From contig OY762707.1 in the NCBI GenBank assembly GCA_963666295.1, forward strand, positions 434,001-498,000: a stretch of 64,000 nucleotides of DNA, given 5' to 3'. Positions 1-9,285 of the stretch are shown here, piece by piece. The position numbers were made by a program, and so were the translations under genes. Numbering within the stretch: position 1 is the stretch's first letter; each line of letters starts with the position of its first letter. The notes under the pieces are model-generated. The model was given only the letters and a program-made list of their open reading frames with translations, was not told the origin of the DNA and searched no databases. This DNA is from QZKY01 sp963666295. GTDB lineage: Bacteria; Pseudomonadota; Gammaproteobacteria; Burkholderiales; Burkholderiaceae_D.

Positions 1-84
1 GCCGAGGTTGAAAACTGGATCGAAACGGAAATGCGCATCATCTCTCCAGAGGCATACAATACCCAGCAATTACTGACACAATAA
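1..84 (+). CDS. C-terminal end of an unidentified protein (partial)
   Basis: An open frame enters from the left edge and ends at a TAA at 82-84, leaving only 27 residues, with a WIETEMR motif near the start and ending in QLLTQ. The tail resembles the end of betaproteobacterial 1-acyl-glycerol-3-phosphate acyltransferases, but that is a memory-based impression from very little sequence. The missing upstream part would be needed to name it. Confidence 0.5.
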   Translation, partial: AEVENWIETEMRIISPEAYNTQQLLTQ

Positions 85-383
85 ACATAACCTTTACTGG
101 CTGACCGGCTTTTTTAAGCAAAAGAGGCGGCACCAATTGTCACTTTACAACACTGTGAAAATTAACAACAAGAACTTCCAGGGTAAACTTGCGTAGCTCT
201 CACACTTTTTATAAAAATGGGGTATGATGCTTTTCTGAATGCTCATCTGCCAGCCTTGGCAAAGAATTAACCGTATGTCCTGTTTTTCAGGCATAACGCC
301 AAATAAAAGGCGATGATATTTTGGCGGGAACTTGCCTGCCAGCAATCACGAGACCCATTTTCCCCTCCCCACTGAGGAAAATT
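85..383. other. Intergenic region upstream of trxA, no gene seen
   Basis: No convincing coding frame lies in these roughly 300 bases. Possible sigma70 -10 elements are TATAAA at 210-215 (with TTGCGT at 189-194, spacer only 15) and TATGAT at 223-228 (no good -35). Either could drive trxA with a long leader. The frame that opens at 321 and runs into trxA is an upstream extension without family support. Confidence 0.4.
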
Positions 384-710
384 ATGAGCGAAATTATTAA
401 AGATGTTACTGATGCTTCTTTTGAAGCCGATGTACTGAAATCAACCCGCCCGGTATTAGTCGACTTCTGGGCTGAATGGTGTGGACCTTGCAAAATGATT
501 GCGCCTACACTCGATGAAGTCGCGAAAGAGTACGACGGAAAAATTGCCGTTGCCAAGGTCAATGTCGACAACAATCAGGCCACCCCGGCCAAATTTGGAG
601 TACGCGGCATTCCGACACTAATTCTTTTCAAGAATGGCGTACCTGCAGCTCAAAAAGTGGGTGCTTTGAGCAAAGGACAACTGACTGCATTTATCGATAG
701 CAACATCTAA
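384..710 (+). CDS. trxA: Thioredoxin 1
   Basis: This is a 108-residue cytosolic thioredoxin, the usual length for TrxA. The redox motif WCGPC places the reactive cysteines at 33 and 36, and the cis-proline is Pro77 in GIPT. It reduces protein disulfides and is recharged by thioredoxin reductase. The start at 384 (MSEIIKDV) was chosen because GAGG lies 6-9 bases upstream and the family begins here; the longer frame from 321 adds a non-homologous tail. A hairpin terminator follows at 719, so rho downstream probably has its own promoter or depends on read-through. The trxA-rho pairing is common in betaproteobacteria. Confidence 0.97.
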   Translation: MSEIIKDVTDASFEADVLKSTRPVLVDFWAEWCGPCKMIAPTLDEVAKEYDGKIAVAKVNVDNNQATPAKFGVRGIPTLILFKNGVPAAQKVGALSKGQLTAFIDSNI

Positions 711-718
711 ATTATTCG

Positions 719-745
719 CGGCAATGCTACGCATTGCCGTATTTT
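719..745 (+). terminator. Rho-independent terminator after trxA
   Basis: A perfect 9-bp stem (CGGCAATGC / GCATTGCCG at 719-727 and 731-739) with a three-base loop TAC is followed by TATTTT. It begins 9 bases after the trxA stop codon. Confidence 0.75.
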
Positions 746-823
746 CAAAGCAGATGCCGCTCTGGCAATTCTGCATGACTCCCTCCTCAAGATTTTAGTC
801 CCCCAACGGGAAATACCACAGAT

Positions 824-2086
824 ATGCATTTATCAGAATTAAAGGCCATGCACGTTTCAGCTTTGCTGGACATGGCCCGAAGCCTAGACATCGACAACGC
901 CGCGCGCCTGCGCAAACAGGAATTGATGTTCTCTATTTTAAGAAAACGCGCCAAGAGCGGCGAGCAAATTTTCGGCGACGGTGTGCTAGAAATTTTGCCA
1001 GATGGCTTCGGCTTCTTGCGCTCACCAGATGCCAGTTACATGGCATCCACCGATGACATCTACATTTCCCCGTCACAGATTCGTCGCTTCAACCTGCATA
1101 CTGGCGACTCGATTGAAGGAGAAGTGCGCACTCCGAAAGATGGCGAACGATATTTCGCACTCGTGAAAGTGGACAGAGTCAACGGAGACACGCCAGAGGC
1201 CTCAAAGCACCGCATTCTATTTGAAAATCTGACACCGCTGCACCCGAATCAGCCATTGCACCTTGAACGCGACATGGCCGGTCAGGAAAATATTACCGGT
1301 CGAATTATCGACATGATTTCTCCGATCGGAAAAGGGCAGCGCGGCTTGCTGGTTGCGTCGCCAAAATCTGGAAAAACCGTCATGCTGCAACATATTGCGC
1401 ATGCGATTACGAGCAACCATCCAGATGTCACATTGATCGTGCTTCTGATTGACGAGCGCCCGGAAGAGGTAACCGAGATGCAGCGCTCTGTACGAGGCGA
1501 AGTAGTTGCTTCTACCTTTGATGAACCCGCAACCCGTCACGTTCAGGTTGCCGAGATGGTGATTGAAAAAGCTAAGCGTCTGGTTGAAATGAAAAAAGAC
1601 GTGGTCATTCTGCTTGACTCGATCACGCGACTGGCACGCGCCTACAATACCGTCATCCCGGCATCCGGCAAGGTATTGACCGGCGGTGTCGATGCCAATG
1701 CCTTGCAGCGCCCGAAACGCTTCTTTGGTGCGGCGCGCAACCTGGAAGAAGGCGGCTCACTAACGATCATCGCAACTGCCCTGATCGAAACCGGCAGCAG
1801 AATGGATGACGTCATCTATGAGGAATTCAAGGGCACGGGTAACATGGAAGTACACTTGGAACGCCGTCTGGCCGAGAAGCGTGTTTATCCTTCCATCAAT
1901 TTGAACAAATCAAGCACCCGCCGTGAGGAGTTACTAATCAAGCACGATCAACTGCAAAAAATCTGGATTTTGCGCAAACTCCTGTTCGACATGGATGAAG
2001 TTGCTGCGATGGAATTCATCCTCGACAAGATGCGATCAACCAAAACCAACGCTGACTTCTTCGATTTGATGCGACGTGGCGGATAA
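824..2086 (+). CDS. rho: Transcription termination factor Rho
   Basis: At 420 residues this is standard Rho length. Rho is a hexameric RNA-dependent ATPase helicase that ends transcription of untranslated RNA. The N-terminal helical domain starts at MHLSELKAMHV. The cold-shock RNA-binding domain follows (DGFGFLRSPD near residue 62). The ATPase domain has Walker A SPKSGKT and Walker B VVILLDSITRLARAYN. The C-terminal end DFFDLMRRGG is typical. The start is the first ATG of the family; the ribosome site is weak. It lies 113 bases after trxA and ahead of rpmE2. Confidence 0.98.
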   Translation: MHLSELKAMHVSALLDMARSLDIDNAARLRKQELMFSILRKRAKSGEQIFGDGVLEILPDGFGFLRSPDASYMASTDDIYISPSQIRRFNLHTGDSIEGEVRTPKDGERYFALVKVDRVNGDTPEASKHRILFENLTPLHPNQPLHLERDMAGQENITGRIIDMISPIGKGQRGLLVASPKSGKTVMLQHIAHAITSNHPDVTLIVLLIDERPEEVTEMQRSVRGEVVASTFDEPATRHVQVAEMVIEKAKRLVEMKKDVVILLDSITRLARAYNTVIPASGKVLTGGVDANALQRPKRFFGAARNLEEGGSLTIIATALIETGSRMDDVIYEEFKGTGNMEVHLERRLAEKRVYPSINLNKSSTRREELLIKHDQLQKIWILRKLLFDMDEVAAMEFILDKMRSTKTNADFFDLMRRGG

Positions 2087-2108
2087 CGCAAGGAAAACCC
2101 TAAACTTA

Positions 2109-2139
2109 TTGCCATATTCATTTTGATTCATGGCATAAT
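2109..2139 (+). promoter_or_regulatory. Candidate promoter for rpmE2
   Basis: An extended -10 element TGG-CATAAT lies at 2131-2139, with TTGCCA at 2109-2114 as a possible -35 (spacer 19, longer than ideal). It sits in the 154-base gap between rho and rpmE2. Confidence 0.4.
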
Positions 2140-2240
2140 CGCGGATTAACTGATTTTAAACACAAGGCAAGTGGCCGTGTCGCAGTCTGGACGTAATATG
2201 TTTGGAGCACCGGTTGGCTACCACACCAGCAGAGGCAGAT

Positions 2241-2507
2241 ATGAAAGAAGGCATTCACCCAGAGTACCGTGAAGTTGTTTTTCACGACCTTTCATGCGAC
2301 TTCAAATTTGTTAGTCGCTCCACCATCCAGACCAAAGAAACCATCGAATTTGAAGGCAAGGAATACCCCTTGGTAAAAGTTGAGGTCTCTTCAGAATCGC
2401 ATCCGTTTTATACCGGCCAGCACAAAATTGTCGACACGGCTGGTCGCGTTGAGAAATTCCGCCAGAAGTACGGCAAAGTTGGCTCCAAAACACAAGCTGC
2501 CGGATAA
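2241..2507 (+). CDS. rpmE2: 50S ribosomal protein L31 type B
   Basis: This 88-residue ribosomal protein begins MKEGIHPEYREVVFHDLSC. It is the type B (zinc-independent) L31: the zinc-binding CxxC pairs of type A are absent and only one cysteine is seen. Type B paralogues replace the zinc form in many bacteria under zinc limitation, but here it may simply be the resident copy. The start at 2241 follows AGAGGCAG; the frame open from 2202 has no family support. A strong terminator follows at 2530. Confidence 0.95.
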   Translation: MKEGIHPEYREVVFHDLSCDFKFVSRSTIQTKETIEFEGKEYPLVKVEVSSESHPFYTGQHKIVDTAGRVEKFRQKYGKVGSKTQAAG

Positions 2508-2529
2508 TTTCAGGCAATCGCGTTATAAG

Positions 2530-2557
2530 AGGCAGCTTCGGGCTGCCTTTTTTATTT
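2530..2557 (+). terminator. Rho-independent terminator after rpmE2
   Basis: Stem AGGCAGC / GCTGCCT (2530-2536 and 2542-2548) closes a TTCGG loop, followed by a run of six T and more T-rich sequence. Confidence 0.85.
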
Positions 2558-2616
2558 TCGCTGTCCTCATTTTGGCGCACAATACCGGCCTGAGCCCTCA
2601 ACCGAATTAACCAGAC

Positions 2617-4347
2617 ATGAAGCCCGTTCGCCTCCCTGCTTCAGCCACACTTGCGCTACCGCGCTGGGGTCTTTTGCTGCTTGCGTTTGTCTATATCCTG
2701 CCTGGCCTGCTCGGACGCGACCCCCTCCAGAGTGACGAAGCCGCCAGCTTCGGCATCATGTGGACGATGGCACACGGGAATCTGCACGACTGGCTATCCC
2801 CCAACATTGTTGGTTTGGCAATGCCTGAAGAAGGGCCGCTATCGTTCTGGCTGACCGCCACGCTCATCAAACTGCTTGGCGGAACCATGGGTGATGTCAT
2901 GGCCGCACGACTGGCCACAATCAGCTTTTTTGCAATTGGCGCAACGTCAATCTGGTTTGCCACATACCGGCTTGGAAGAAGCCCCGAAGCGCAACCAATG
3001 CAGCTGGCCTTTGGTGGGCAGCCCGAACCGAAAGATTACGGCCGCGTGCTGGCAGATGGTGCCCTGCTTATCTACATCGGATGCATCGGCCTCTTGCAAC
3101 ATAGCCATGAAACAAAAGCAGAAGCGCTTTTAGTTTCACTTGTTGCGCTTTTTATATACGTCGCAATTCGTTATATCGAAACCCCAGGACTGCTGAATGG
3201 TCTTTTCATTGGCACGACACTTGGCTGCATGGTTTTAACACGCGGCTGGCCGGTTCCACTGACTCTCTACTTGAGCCTGCTTGCCTGTTCTTTCTTGCTA
3301 AGACTAAAGGTACGCCCCTTATTGCTGCACCTGTCCGTTGCGTTGATTGCCGCTGTCGCGATCACTTTGCTATGGCCTTTCTGCATCACCCTATCTCCAT
3401 CAGTTGATAACGTGCCATTTACAGCCTGGTTAACGTGGAACCAGGCACAAGTTGGATGGCCAAACCTTGACGCTGCACGTTTCTTCTTGAAAAACGGTTT
3501 GCTGTTTTTCTGGCCGGCCTGGCCGTTTGCGATCTGGGCAACCTATGCGTGGCGCAGGCAATGGCACAACCGGCACATTGCACTCCCTTTCTGCCTCATC
3601 GGAGCACTTGGCTTTTTGGCATTGACAAGCCCGAGCACCCATGAAGCATCCTTGTTGCCTCTTCTCCCGCCGCTTGCCATTCTGGCGGCCTTTGGTCTGC
3701 CAACCATGAAGCGGGGGGCGATTAATGCTGTTGACTGGTTCTCCGTCATGGCGCTCTCGGCGTGCGCAGCATTTATCTGGATGGGATGGCTAGCCAAGCA
3801 AACCGGTTGGCCAACCTGGCTAGCGAGAAACGTTCAAAAACTTACTCCCGGCTACATACCGGAGTTGAATCTAATCGCCCTCTTCGCTGCGCTGTGCGCA
3901 ACCGCTGCGTGGCTCCTTATTGTTTACTGGCGACTATCACGTCACCCACGGGTGCTTTGGCGTGCAGTTGTCTTATCTGCCAGTGGTGTCATTTTATGCT
4001 GGACCCTACTGGCCACCTTATGGCTTCCATGGATCAACTACGGAAAAAGCTATGCCGGAGTGGCGCAGCAAATAAGTAGCCGCCTGCCATCACGCGATAG
4101 CTGCATTAATGCCTATATTCGACCCGCTTCACGTGCATCACTGGCTCACCTTGGAAAATTGCATTTCTCACAGCCAGACAGTATGAAATGTGACTACCTG
4201 CTAATCCAGGATCAATTAAACCGAAGCAAACAAAAAAATGACCCCATCGTGCTGCCAGATGGCTCTGGCAAATGGCAGCTCATATGGCGCGGGCGACGCC
4301 CAAATGAACGTGACGAACGCTTTCACCTCTTCCAACGCAAAAATTAA
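2617..4347 (+). CDS. Membrane glycosyltransferase, ArnT/PMT-like
   Basis: This 576-residue polytopic inner-membrane protein has the layout of family GT39/GT83 lipid-linked sugar transferases. An N-terminal membrane helix is followed by GRDPLQSDEAA and then EEGPLSFWLTA, matching the first periplasmic loop where the catalytic acidic residues sit in ArnT. About ten more hydrophobic segments follow, then a soluble C-terminal domain ending HLFQRKN. ArnT-type enzymes move aminoarabinose or similar sugars from undecaprenyl phosphate onto lipid A or glycans; the actual donor and acceptor here are unknown. No other lipid A modification gene is adjacent. Confidence 0.82.
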   Translation: MKPVRLPASATLALPRWGLLLLAFVYILPGLLGRDPLQSDEAASFGIMWTMAHGNLHDWLSPNIVGLAMPEEGPLSFWLTATLIKLLGGTMGDVMAARLATISFFAIGATSIWFATYRLGRSPEAQPMQLAFGGQPEPKDYGRVLADGALLIYIGCIGLLQHSHETKAEALLVSLVALFIYVAIRYIETPGLLNGLFIGTTLGCMVLTRGWPVPLTLYLSLLACSFLLRLKVRPLLLHLSVALIAAVAITLLWPFCITLSPSVDNVPFTAWLTWNQAQVGWPNLDAARFFLKNGLLFFWPAWPFAIWATYAWRRQWHNRHIALPFCLIGALGFLALTSPSTHEASLLPLLPPLAILAAFGLPTMKRGAINAVDWFSVMALSACAAFIWMGWLAKQTGWPTWLARNVQKLTPGYIPELNLIALFAALCATAAWLLIVYWRLSRHPRVLWRAVVLSASGVILCWTLLATLWLPWINYGKSYAGVAQQISSRLPSRDSCINAYIRPASRASLAHLGKLHFSQPDSMKCDYLLIQDQLNRSKQKNDPIVLPDGSGKWQLIWRGRRPNERDERFHLFQRKN

Positions 4348-4565
4348 TCTGTTCGCGCAACAAGCGCCAGCCAATACTTCTGAACGCATTTTCCTCTCCT
4401 GTCTGCGGCACCCTCTTTGCGCGCGATAGCTTCTGCCTTGATCTTTTCAGGCACATATCAAAGCAATACCATAATTGCCCACTTTTTCATCAACACTCCA
4501 GATAGAATCGATCTTTCCAAATTTGCAAAACACCAGCAAACACCCCCTGTTCATTAATTAGCAAA

Positions 4566-5477
4566 ATGCAGCACAAAATCATTTGCTTGGGAAAATCCAC
4601 GCTCGACCGCATTTGGCCCGTCGCCAGTTTACCGACCACTGGCGGAAAGTTTCGTGCCAGAAACTATCTGGAACTTGGCGGCGGCATGGCTGCAACGGCA
4701 GCTGTCGCCCTGACACGACTGGGTGGGAAAGCGGCCTTCTGCGGCCGCGCAGGCGACGACGATGTTGGACGCACCATGAAACAAGAGCTTGCCGAATATG
4801 GTGTAGACGTTTCGCAATTCAAGCTCTTTCCTGACGCTCGCTCATCCGTATCCGCCGTGCTGGTTTCCAGCGATGGTGAGAGAATGATTGTCAATTTCAG
4901 CGGCGAAAACATTCCTGACAATGCCGACTGGCTTGATCTGGACGATGTAAAAAACTGTAGCGCCGTTCTTGCAGATGTCCGCTGGGTTGAGGGGGCGGAG
5001 ACTCTTTACGCCAAAGCACGTAAGCATGGTATCCCCACTGTTCTGGATGGTGAGAATGCCTCATCCGAAGTATTCTCAGCGCTACTCCCTCTAACGGATC
5101 ACGCCATTTTCTCGCTTCCAGGTTTGCGTAGTTTTAGTGGGCACCGAATCGCTGATCATGCAGAAACCTTACAGAGTGTGCGTGCCCACGGTTGCCGCGT
5201 TGCAGCCGTAACGCTAGGAGCACAAGGTGCCTTGTGGCTGGATGAAATGGGCTTACACCATCAACCTGCCTTCTCGACCAACGTCGTTGATACGACGGGA
5301 GCCGGAGACGTTTTCCATGGAGCCTATGCGCTAGCCATCTCTGAAGGCATGACCACGCCAGATGCGATGCGCTTCTCTTCCGCCGTAGCCGCACTAAAAT
5401 GCAGTCACCATGGTGGTCGCATTGGCATTCCGAACCGTCAAGAAGCCGAACTATTTCTGGAGCAATGCGCCCGATGA
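4566..5477 (+). CDS. PfkB-family carbohydrate kinase
   Basis: This 303-residue cytosolic kinase has both family signatures: a glycine-rich N-terminal motif (ELGGGMAATAAVALTRLGG, about residues 37-55) and the C-terminal DTTGAGDVFHGAYA with the catalytic Asp and anion-hole glycines. It phosphorylates a sugar or nucleoside using ATP. The sequence resembles the sulfofructose kinase and ketohexokinase-like branch, but the substrate cannot be told from sequence. Its stop overlaps the start of thpR by 4 bases (ATGA), so the two are cotranscribed. A 218-base gap with no recognised gene precedes it. Confidence 0.88.
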   Translation: MQHKIICLGKSTLDRIWPVASLPTTGGKFRARNYLELGGGMAATAAVALTRLGGKAAFCGRAGDDDVGRTMKQELAEYGVDVSQFKLFPDARSSVSAVLVSSDGERMIVNFSGENIPDNADWLDLDDVKNCSAVLADVRWVEGAETLYAKARKHGIPTVLDGENASSEVFSALLPLTDHAIFSLPGLRSFSGHRIADHAETLQSVRAHGCRVAAVTLGAQGALWLDEMGLHHQPAFSTNVVDTTGAGDVFHGAYALAISEGMTTPDAMRFSSAVAALKCSHHGGRIGIPNRQEAELFLEQCAR

Positions 5478-5992
5478 ACGGGGGCACGAATCTTTTTTTT
5501 GCTCTTTGGCCGGACGACGCAACCCGCCAGGCACTATGCGAAATACAAGCTCACATACGCGGGCGACTTACCCCTTACCAAAATCTACACCTGACACTCG
5601 CATTTCTGGGCGTCAAACCTCGCGCCACTTTCCCCATGCTGCAGTCACTGATGGCAAACCTCGACAATATGCCAATTCGCCTTGAGATTAATCGCGTGGG
5701 CTATTTCAAAAAAAATCGTATTGCCTGGGCAGGCACACATGCTATCCCACCAGCATTAGGGCAAATGCGGCATCAAATAACGGAACTGCTGGAAAAACAC
5801 CAATTCTTGTCCGAATACAAAACGTTCAAACCGCACATCACGCTGGCACGCCATGCTGAGCCTCTGCCAGATCTATCATTCGAACCATTTGTCTGGCTGG
5901 CTGACCAAATCGTGCTGGCACAATCTCCCATGCCAAATGAATCCCGCAATTACAAAATACTCGCGTCAAAGCAATTGAAAACAGGCAGCTAA
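5474..5992 (+). CDS. thpR: RNA 2',3'-cyclic phosphodiesterase
   Basis: This 172-residue enzyme of the 2H phosphoesterase superfamily has the two catalytic HxTx motifs HLTL (in HLTLAFLG) and HITL (in HITLARHAE). It hydrolyses 2',3'-cyclic phosphate RNA ends to 2'-phosphate, and early members were described as 2'-5' RNA ligases. The start at 5474 was chosen because it gives the usual family length and a 4-base overlap with the upstream kinase stop; an earlier in-frame start would run far into that gene. The 3' end overlaps the convergent tcdA gene by 4 bases. Confidence 0.92.
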   Translation: MNGGTNLFFALWPDDATRQALCEIQAHIRGRLTPYQNLHLTLAFLGVKPRATFPMLQSLMANLDNMPIRLEINRVGYFKKNRIAWAGTHAIPPALGQMRHQITELLEKHQFLSEYKTFKPHITLARHAEPLPDLSFEPFVWLADQIVLAQSPMPNESRNYKILASKQLKTGS

Positions 5993-6783
5993 CAGGCTGC
6001 AAGCTGACGTAGAACATGCGATGCAGCAGCCAGCCCAAAGCTCGCGGTTACGGCCATGGATGTACCAAAACGCGCGCCATCCTGATTTGCCAGAGTTTGT
6101 TCATCAGCGCCATCAGAACCGGCAGTAGCACCCTCTGGATAACGCAACGGCTCCATCGAAAAAACAGCATCAATTCCAAACTTGTTGCGTGTTCCGCGCG
6201 GAAACCCATACTGTGAACGAAGCAGTTTGCGCACCTTGGCTAATAGCGGCTCTTGTTCGGTACGGCACAAGTCCGTAATCTCAATTCGTGTTGGATTAGT
6301 CTGCCCTCCCGCACCGCCAACAGTTACCAATGGCACGCCTTGTTCTCGGCAATAGGCGATCAGCGCCGCCTTGGCAGCCACGCCATCAATCGCATCGATG
6401 ACATAGTCAAAATGCCGCGAACCAATCAAGGCATGCAAATTACCCGGTTCGACAAACGCCTCCACTTGATGCACATGACAATACGGATTTATTTGCCGTA
6501 CCCGCTCAGCCAGCACCCGCACCTTCGCCTGTCCCAGCGTTGAATCAAGCGCCTGAATCTGGCGATTGATATTCGACTCGGCAACACAATCCATGTCCAG
6601 CAGTGTCAATTCACCAATTGCGCTACGCGCCAATGCCTCCACCGCCCACGAGCCCACGCCTCCAACACCTATAACACACACATGGGATGCACGAAAACGC
6701 GCCAGTGCCTTCTGCCCATACAAACGCGCGACACCACCAAAGCGCTGCTCAAAATCAATTTCTGTCTGCAAAATTCTCGCCAT
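5989..6783 (-). CDS. tcdA: tRNA threonylcarbamoyladenosine dehydratase
   Basis: This 264-residue E1-like (ThiF/MoeB fold) enzyme cyclises t6A37 of tRNA to ct6A using ATP. An N-terminal QRFGG..RLYG motif is followed by the nucleotide-binding loop VCVIGVGGVGSWAVEALAR, then LLDMDCVAESNINRQ, which is characteristic of TcdA. The ORF is open to 6936, but the start at 6783 (MARILQTEID) puts the same number of residues ahead of QRFGG as in E. coli TcdA. The gene pairs functionally with sua5 at 9889, which makes the t6A precursor. Confidence 0.93.
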   Translation of the reverse strand: MARILQTEIDFEQRFGGVARLYGQKALARFRASHVCVIGVGGVGSWAVEALARSAIGELTLLDMDCVAESNINRQIQALDSTLGQAKVRVLAERVRQINPYCHVHQVEAFVEPGNLHALIGSRHFDYVIDAIDGVAAKAALIAYCREQGVPLVTVGGAGGQTNPTRIEITDLCRTEQEPLLAKVRKLLRSQYGFPRGTRNKFGIDAVFSMEPLRYPEGATAGSDGADEQTLANQDGARFGTSMAVTASFGLAAASHVLRQLAAC

Positions 6784-7208
6784 GGCGTCATTGTAATCGA
6801 CAAACCTGGACAGGTTGCACTGCTGGGAAAATGCCATAAATAAATACCATGAGGACACTCGACAGACGAAAAAAGTTGTTCTAACATTTACTGAGTAATC
6901 AAGTTCGACTTCACGATGGCTGTCCATTAAGACCATCCAGAATCATACGAAATGAACGCGCAATGTATGCGAGTCGCGTTTAAGCGCGACGATTATTCCT
7001 ACCAAAGCCCCAAAATCGGGGCGAGTATTTCTTTTTACCTAGTCAAATCGAATGCCAGCAGGAGTTTGAAGTACGTTTTCGCACTTCTCCTTTGCGTCTT
7101 GGCACGGCCAATGCGTATGGCACCACCGAAATTGGCAACCCGAGCGGTTTCTCGGTGTTCTTGATAGTCTTTTAACGTATCAAACTGACTTGTGAGGAGG
7201 CAAACGTA
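6784..7208. other. Intergenic region between divergent tcdA and cfa
   Basis: These 425 bases separate two divergent genes and should hold both promoters. I see a 6-bp inverted repeat GTCGCG / CGCGAC at 6973-6990 and a strong ribosome site GAGGAGG at 7194-7200 for cfa. A 70-codon frame at 6952-7164 has no family resemblance and is not called. No clear -35/-10 pair was found by eye. Confidence 0.5.
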
Positions 7209-8411
7209 ATGTTGGAAAACAAACTAAAAAAATGGGTCGAAAATATTCGCAACCAATCTGCCTTACCTTTGCGCCTTGAACTCTGGAACGGTCAGCGATA
7301 CGACTTCAGCCCAAATGCACCGAACGTACTGATTAAAGTCCCAAGCATGTCTTCAGTGCGCTATCTGCTGACCCCCTCATTATCGAATCTGGGAACAGCT
7401 TACGTTGAAGGAAAAATTGATGTAACAGGGAAGCTACATGACATTATCAACCTTGCTCATGGCCTGGCACAACGCACCTTGACGCAGGACGGGAAAATGG
7501 GTCGCATCATGCGCGCCTTCAACCATACCAAGCAAAAAGATGCTGAATCCATCCAGTATCACTACGATGTTTCCAATGAGTTTTATTCTCTGTGGCTTGA
7601 CACAAACATGGTTTATTCATGTGCCTATTTTGAAAATGGCGATGAGGACCTCGCCACGGCACAGTTAAAAAAGATTGATCATATCCTGACAAAAATTCGC
7701 GTTCGACCCGGAGACCGATTGCTTGACATCGGTTGCGGCTGGGGTGCGCTTGTGACACGCGCAGCCGAGAAATACGGTGCGCAATGCGTTGGCGTCACCC
7801 TCTCGGAAAAGCAATACGGACTGGCCAGCGAACGTGTTGCACGAGCTGGCCTTACCGACAAAGTTGAAATAAGACTTCAGGATTACCGCGACGTCAGTGG
7901 TACGTTTGATCGCATTACCAGCGTCGGCATGTTTGAACATGTCGGGCGCAAAAATCTCGTTTCTTATTTTGGAAAAATTCGTTCATTGTTAACTGATGAC
8001 GGCATCGCCATGAATCATGGCATCACCTCCACAGATCATGACAGTGGGGGCACCCCTTATGGCGGCGGTGACTTCATCAATACATATGTTTTTCCCGAAG
8101 GTGAATTGCCACATATCAGCCTTGTGCTGAAAACCATGCAGCAAGGCGGCATGGAGGCGCATGACATTGAAAATCTGCGCCATCATTACGCACGCACCTG
8201 TCATATCTGGGCCAACAATTTTGAAGATAACGCCGATAAAATCAGAAATCTGGTCGACGAAAAAAAATATCGCATTTGGCGCGTTTACCTTGCTGGCTGT
8301 GCGTATGCTTTCATGCATGACTTAATTGCAATATATCAAATCGTATGCACAAAATCAGGCCTTGGCGCACCTTTATTGCCAATGTCCCGCCAGTATATGT
8401 ATTCGCCCTGA
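7209..8411 (+). CDS. cfa: Cyclopropane-fatty-acyl-phospholipid synthase
   Basis: This 400-residue enzyme transfers a methylene group from S-adenosylmethionine to cis double bonds of membrane phospholipid acyl chains. The N-terminal lipid-binding part (to about residue 110) precedes HYDVSNEFYSLWLD and the SAM-binding motif LLDIGCGWGAL. SVGMFEHVG carries the conserved catalytic-domain Glu-His pair. Length and motif order fit the family. A near-perfect ribosome site GAGGAGG sits 8 bases before the ATG. The gene converges with msrA, leaving one base between the stop codons. Such enzymes usually protect membranes in stationary phase or acid. Confidence 0.97.
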   Translation: MLENKLKKWVENIRNQSALPLRLELWNGQRYDFSPNAPNVLIKVPSMSSVRYLLTPSLSNLGTAYVEGKIDVTGKLHDIINLAHGLAQRTLTQDGKMGRIMRAFNHTKQKDAESIQYHYDVSNEFYSLWLDTNMVYSCAYFENGDEDLATAQLKKIDHILTKIRVRPGDRLLDIGCGWGALVTRAAEKYGAQCVGVTLSEKQYGLASERVARAGLTDKVEIRLQDYRDVSGTFDRITSVGMFEHVGRKNLVSYFGKIRSLLTDDGIAMNHGITSTDHDSGGTPYGGGDFINTYVFPEGELPHISLVLKTMQQGGMEAHDIENLRHHYARTCHIWANNFEDNADKIRNLVDEKKYRIWRVYLAGCAYAFMHDLIAIYQIVCTKSGLGAPLLPMSRQYMYSP

Positions 8412-8412
8412 A

Positions 8413-8949
8413 TCAGATATTATTTTTGATTTTATCTGCAAAGGTTTGCCTGAACTTAATTACCTTTGGTGCAACAATGTAAGCGCAATACCCCTGATTA
8501 GGGTTGTTAACAAAATAGTTCTGGTGATATTGTTCCGCCTTGTAATATGCTCCGATTGGACTCAATTCGGTCACAATCGGGGCATCCCAAACATGCGCCA
8601 TGGCAGCAACAACCTCTCTGGCCATCGCTTCTTGTTCAGGTGAGTGATAATAAATCACAGACCGATACTGCGTACCAATATCCGCACCTTGCTGATTCAA
8701 TGTGGTTGGATCATGAATCGTAAAAAAAATCTCAAGGATTTCACGATAAGTCACTACTGATGGGTCGAAAGTCAGCTTGACCACCTCTGCATGTCCGGTT
8801 TCCCCTGTACATATTTGTCTGTAGGTTGGATTTGGAATTTCACCGCCGGTATAACCAGACTCCACCGCCAAAACACCCTTGAGTTCCTGATACACCGCCT
8901 CCAGGCACCAGAAACAACCGCCACCCAGTGTTGCCACCTCTTCAGTCAT
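8413..8949 (-). CDS. msrA: Peptide methionine sulfoxide reductase MsrA
   Basis: This 178-residue repair enzyme reduces the S-epimer of methionine sulfoxide in proteins, using thioredoxin as electron donor. The N-terminal active-site motif GGGCFWCLEAVY places the catalytic cysteine at 12, followed by VESGYTGG and HAEVV, all classical. No signal peptide, so cytosolic. It is monocistronic and convergent with cfa. There is no fused or adjacent MsrB. Confidence 0.97.
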   Translation of the reverse strand: MTEEVATLGGGCFWCLEAVYQELKGVLAVESGYTGGEIPNPTYRQICTGETGHAEVVKLTFDPSVVTYREILEIFFTIHDPTTLNQQGADIGTQYRSVIYYHSPEQEAMAREVVAAMAHVWDAPIVTELSPIGAYYKAEQYHQNYFVNNPNQGYCAYIVAPKVIKFRQTFADKIKNNI

Positions 8950-9143
8950 GAATCACCTCCACATTTACAGGATAGACAAAATGACCTTTAGTCTTGAACA
9001 CATTATGCACGGAGATGGTTAAACGTGCTCAACCGTCTCTTTTTAAGGGGTGTGGCATTAAAACCAAAAAATACCAACTTCCGCTTAAATTTAGTAGGCT
9101 GACATTTATATTTGCCTTATCTCAAACGGCTATCTTCCCTTTG

Positions 9144-9172
9144 TTGACGTTTTTTTGGAAGTAACCAATAAT
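9144..9172 (+). promoter_or_regulatory. Candidate promoter for the universal stress gene, within a 336-base gap
   Basis: TTGACG at 9144-9149 and AATAAT at 9167-9172 are separated by 17 bases, a good sigma70 layout, giving a leader of about 105 bases before 9286. The rest of the gap 8950-9285 between msrA and this gene is A+T-rich and shows no other feature. Confidence 0.5.
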
Positions 9173-9285
9173 AAATTCAGGTTTTCATAAATAGGTAAAA
9201 ATACTTTGAAATCCGAAAGCCAATAATTCAAATAACGAAAATTGGCTGCTCATTAAATCGTTACTTTTATAGGTGAGGAAAAATC

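Noticed and set aside
321..383. Longer trxA reading frame starting at 321
   Set aside because: The added 21 residues have no thioredoxin homology, and a ribosome site lies directly before the ATG at 384.
6952..7164. 70-codon frame between tcdA and cfa
   Set aside because: No recognisable family, no ribosome site, composition typical of non-coding intergenic sequence.
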